Below are positions 62,359 through 64,000 of a DNA stretch of 64,000 bases, in pieces (within the stretch, counting starts at the first letter, position 1; each line of letters starts with the position of its first letter). Made by a program: the position numbers and the translations under genes. The notes under the pieces are model-generated. The model searched no databases. It was not told where the DNA came from and worked only from the letters and a program-made list of their open reading frames with translations. The DNA comes from Gautieria morchelliformis (Eukaryota > Basidiomycota > Agaricomycetes > Gomphales > Gomphaceae), in contig WHVA01000414.1 in the NCBI GenBank assembly GCA_015179125.1, positions 1-64,000 of the forward strand. Direction: 5' to 3'.

Positions 62359-62641
62359 GACAATCCTGGACATCTGGATGAGTTTCAATCATAAATTATT
62401 ACTCAAATTCATTCACAAGTTCCAGGAATCAACTACCGCATTTTGACAATCCAAATCATTCTTATTCCCATTCCTATCAACAATCCACCATCCATTCCAT
62501 TCTCAGACACCACCAATATAGCAGGCAACACAAATTCACAAGGCATTGAGAATATGTTAACCCCATCACAAGTCTTTCATCACCATGCAAGCGCCTCCAT
62601 ATTCTAGACATTCTAGGAGTACGTTGCACTTGAGGGGGGAG
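62359..62641 (+). other. Copia-3 3' untranslated region and polypurine tract
   Basis: No coding frame of note. TTGAGGGGGGAG (62630-62641) directly precedes the 3' LTR. Confidence 0.65.
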
Positions 62642-63347
62642 TGTTATTATATGGCAGAAGGATATTTCCCAGCCAGGACATTCATCATCTTACTCATTTT
62701 ATCATGAACTATTTTCCTATCTATCACTTCACAAGTTATGACCACAATAAACATACAATAGAGTGAGGGAGGAAGGCGAACATGAAACGACGGAGAGTGA
62801 AGATGGCGAAAGCACTTATGTATGAAACCATGTCTTGGGACCTGCATATATGCTACCCTGCATGGACTCTTCGTCTACTGGGTTGATCCCACACGACCTA
62901 TGGGTAGGACGTCCCGCAAACGCACCCTGACCATATGAAACAAGTCACGTGACAAGTGAACCATCTACATTCTTGCGGTGTGTTGGTGGTAGCGGCCTCA
63001 AGATACTCCTATTATTACCACTATCCTGCCTGAAGCATTATGCATATAGGAGCATACAGCATCATTAGTGACATCATATTTCTATTTAGGAGTCCAAACT
63101 ATCAGCAGCATCACTTTTCCCTATCCATAACCCTATTTACAACCCCTGTATCTTATAGCTTAAATAGCTGGACTTTACACACAATCAAAACACTTCTATA
63201 TGATTTCTTCCAGGCCTGCTTCAAGTTATAAGCTGCCTTGGATTATCTTCGGGTTTTTGTCACTCCATATCTTTAGGCCTCGAGTTATAGGCTTTATATT
63301 TTATTCTCATTATACAAACTCGACCTCACCCCAAGCAACTATCATCA
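62642..63347 (+). repeat. Copia-3 3' LTR with internal insertion
   Basis: Split by about 245 bp (62746-62990) that match the solo-LTR family of 52648-53867 (GGGTTGATCCCACACGACC, TATGCTACCCTGCA phrases). Ends CAACTATCATCA, then TSD ATGGG. Confidence 0.85.
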
Positions 63348-63352
63348 ATGGG

Positions 63353-64000
63353 TACATCCAGTAGTTATCATTAGTATAATAAACTCATTCCTGTCTTTAT
63401 CAAGTTCATGCACAGGCAAACATGTGTGGTTGGGTACCCAGATGGGGTTACCATGCGATGTGTACAAGTCCCTTTTCAGGTCAGTTGGCCAGTTTTAATG
63501 TCCTTTCCTATACAGACTGACATGATTCTTCCAGAACCGTGTCATATGGCAGCCGTTCCCATGTGTGATGTGTGCTATGGCTAATCGCAGCTGCAGCGGC
63601 CTTGCTGGAAAGTGCTGTGTCAGGTGTGAGCTTATGGACCTTCAATACAGAGACTGTCCAGGTAAATATACGATACGGGATGACTTGAGTCTGACCCGAT
63701 TGCGCTAACATCATTGCAACGTACAGTCAATCCCTCTTGATAAAAGACCCTGGCCAAGGGGAAAATATGGGTGATGCAGAATTCTGTCAATTGCAGCATA
63801 TGGAACACTCAAGGTGATTCTGCCGATATTGCTTGTGTAGTTCCTGTGGACATTGACAGTGAGAAAGGATGATACTCCATCATTGTCTCCTCCCATTCTG
63901 ATATACTAGTAGGTGCTGAACCGTACCCACAACTAAATTCATCTACCATGGACCAGTCCCAAGAGCATACTTCCACACTTCCCTTCTCTGATGAGGAAAA
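63353..64000 (+). pseudogene. Spliced zinc-cluster-like exons, runs off window
   Basis: This region resumes the sequence interrupted by Copia-3. Exons with introns: donor GTCAG near 63480 to TATACAG near 63515, and 63662-63726 (GTAAAT...GTACAG). The exon before 63662 encodes CX2CX6C then C-C-x2-C and a final Cys (63562-63657; CVMCAMANRSC, CCVRCELMDL), close to but not exactly the Zn(II)2Cys6 spacing (last loop 9). TGA near 63521 may be CGA (LT-R-FFQN). Could be the 3' part of the gene at 55690-57701 or a neighbour. Confidence 0.45.

Larger units (their letters stand above)
57702..63347 (+). mobile_element. Copia-3: non-autonomous gag-protease copia element
   Basis: LTRs TGTTATTATATGGC...CAACTATCATCA; TSD ATGGG at 57697-57701 and 63348-63352. 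Inside: Gag, protease remnant, an acidic Glu-rich region, polypurine tract, 3' LTR. No integrase, RT or RNase H is found. Subtracting the insertions in its LTRs leaves about 3.3 kb. Both LTRs are themselves interrupted. Confidence 0.88.

Noticed and set aside
1..64000. tRNA, rRNA, origin or centromere-specific satellite
   Set aside because: No cloverleaf, rRNA core or long satellite array was noticed by eye. A pericentromeric position is only suggested by the density of chromodomain elements.

Overview
This window looks like repeat-dominated heterochromatin, possibly pericentromeric, from a basidiomycete fungus, probably an Agaricomycete. The reasons are chromodomain Ty3/gypsy elements, Ty1/copia elements with a half-tRNA-iMet primer site (GGTTATGGGCC), very short GT-AG introns of about 47-60 nt, a DUF6532-like fragment and a fungal tyrosine-recombinase fragment. 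I found no convincing ordinary host gene, no tRNA or rRNA and no CRISPR in 64 kb. Element names (Gypsy-1 to -6, Copia-1 to -3) are local labels. All calls come from reading the sequence by eye; no search was run.

Layout. 1-1601: Gypsy-1 (minus), Gag and 5' LTR. 1602-8156: two Copia-1 LTRs tail to tail, then a nearly complete Copia-1 (minus). 8157-15549: Gypsy-2 (plus), a chromovirus with intact Gag, broken Pol and an antisense, spliced zinc-cluster gene (13507-14702) between pol and the 3' LTR. 15550-34959: Gypsy-3 (minus), the oldest layer, split by Gypsy-2 and by Gypsy-4 (16921-33447, TSD AGTAG). Gypsy-4 carries an extra intact ORF after pol, and its 3' LTR is split by a 4.1-kb tyrosine-recombinase island (28304-32391). 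35655-38724: LTR rearrangement and Copia-2 (plus). 38725-43870: Gypsy-5 (minus), split by a 1451-bp solo LTR. 44419-46430: LTR fragments. 46431-55518: Gypsy-6 (minus), a relative of Gypsy-2 broken by at least four LTR or other insertions. It also has an antisense spliced gene between pol and its 3' LTR. 55690-57701: an intron-rich zinc-cluster gene remnant. 57702-63347: Copia-3, a non-autonomous gag-protease copia element with TSD ATGGG. 63353-64000: more intron-rich, zinc-cluster-like exons.

Two themes stand out. First, accessory genes ride downstream of pol in Ty3/gypsy elements: antisense zinc-cluster genes in two related chromoviruses and a sense ORF of unknown function in a third element. 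Zinc-cluster-like modules recur at four places. Second, reading frames of most families are stopped at arginine positions where CGA has become TGA, with a few CAR-to-TAR changes. This is the mark expected from cytosine-methylation or RIP-like mutation of repeats.

Start codons were taken as ATG. Several long frames seem to open at GTG or TTG, and I treat these as inside longer frames or as lost starts.
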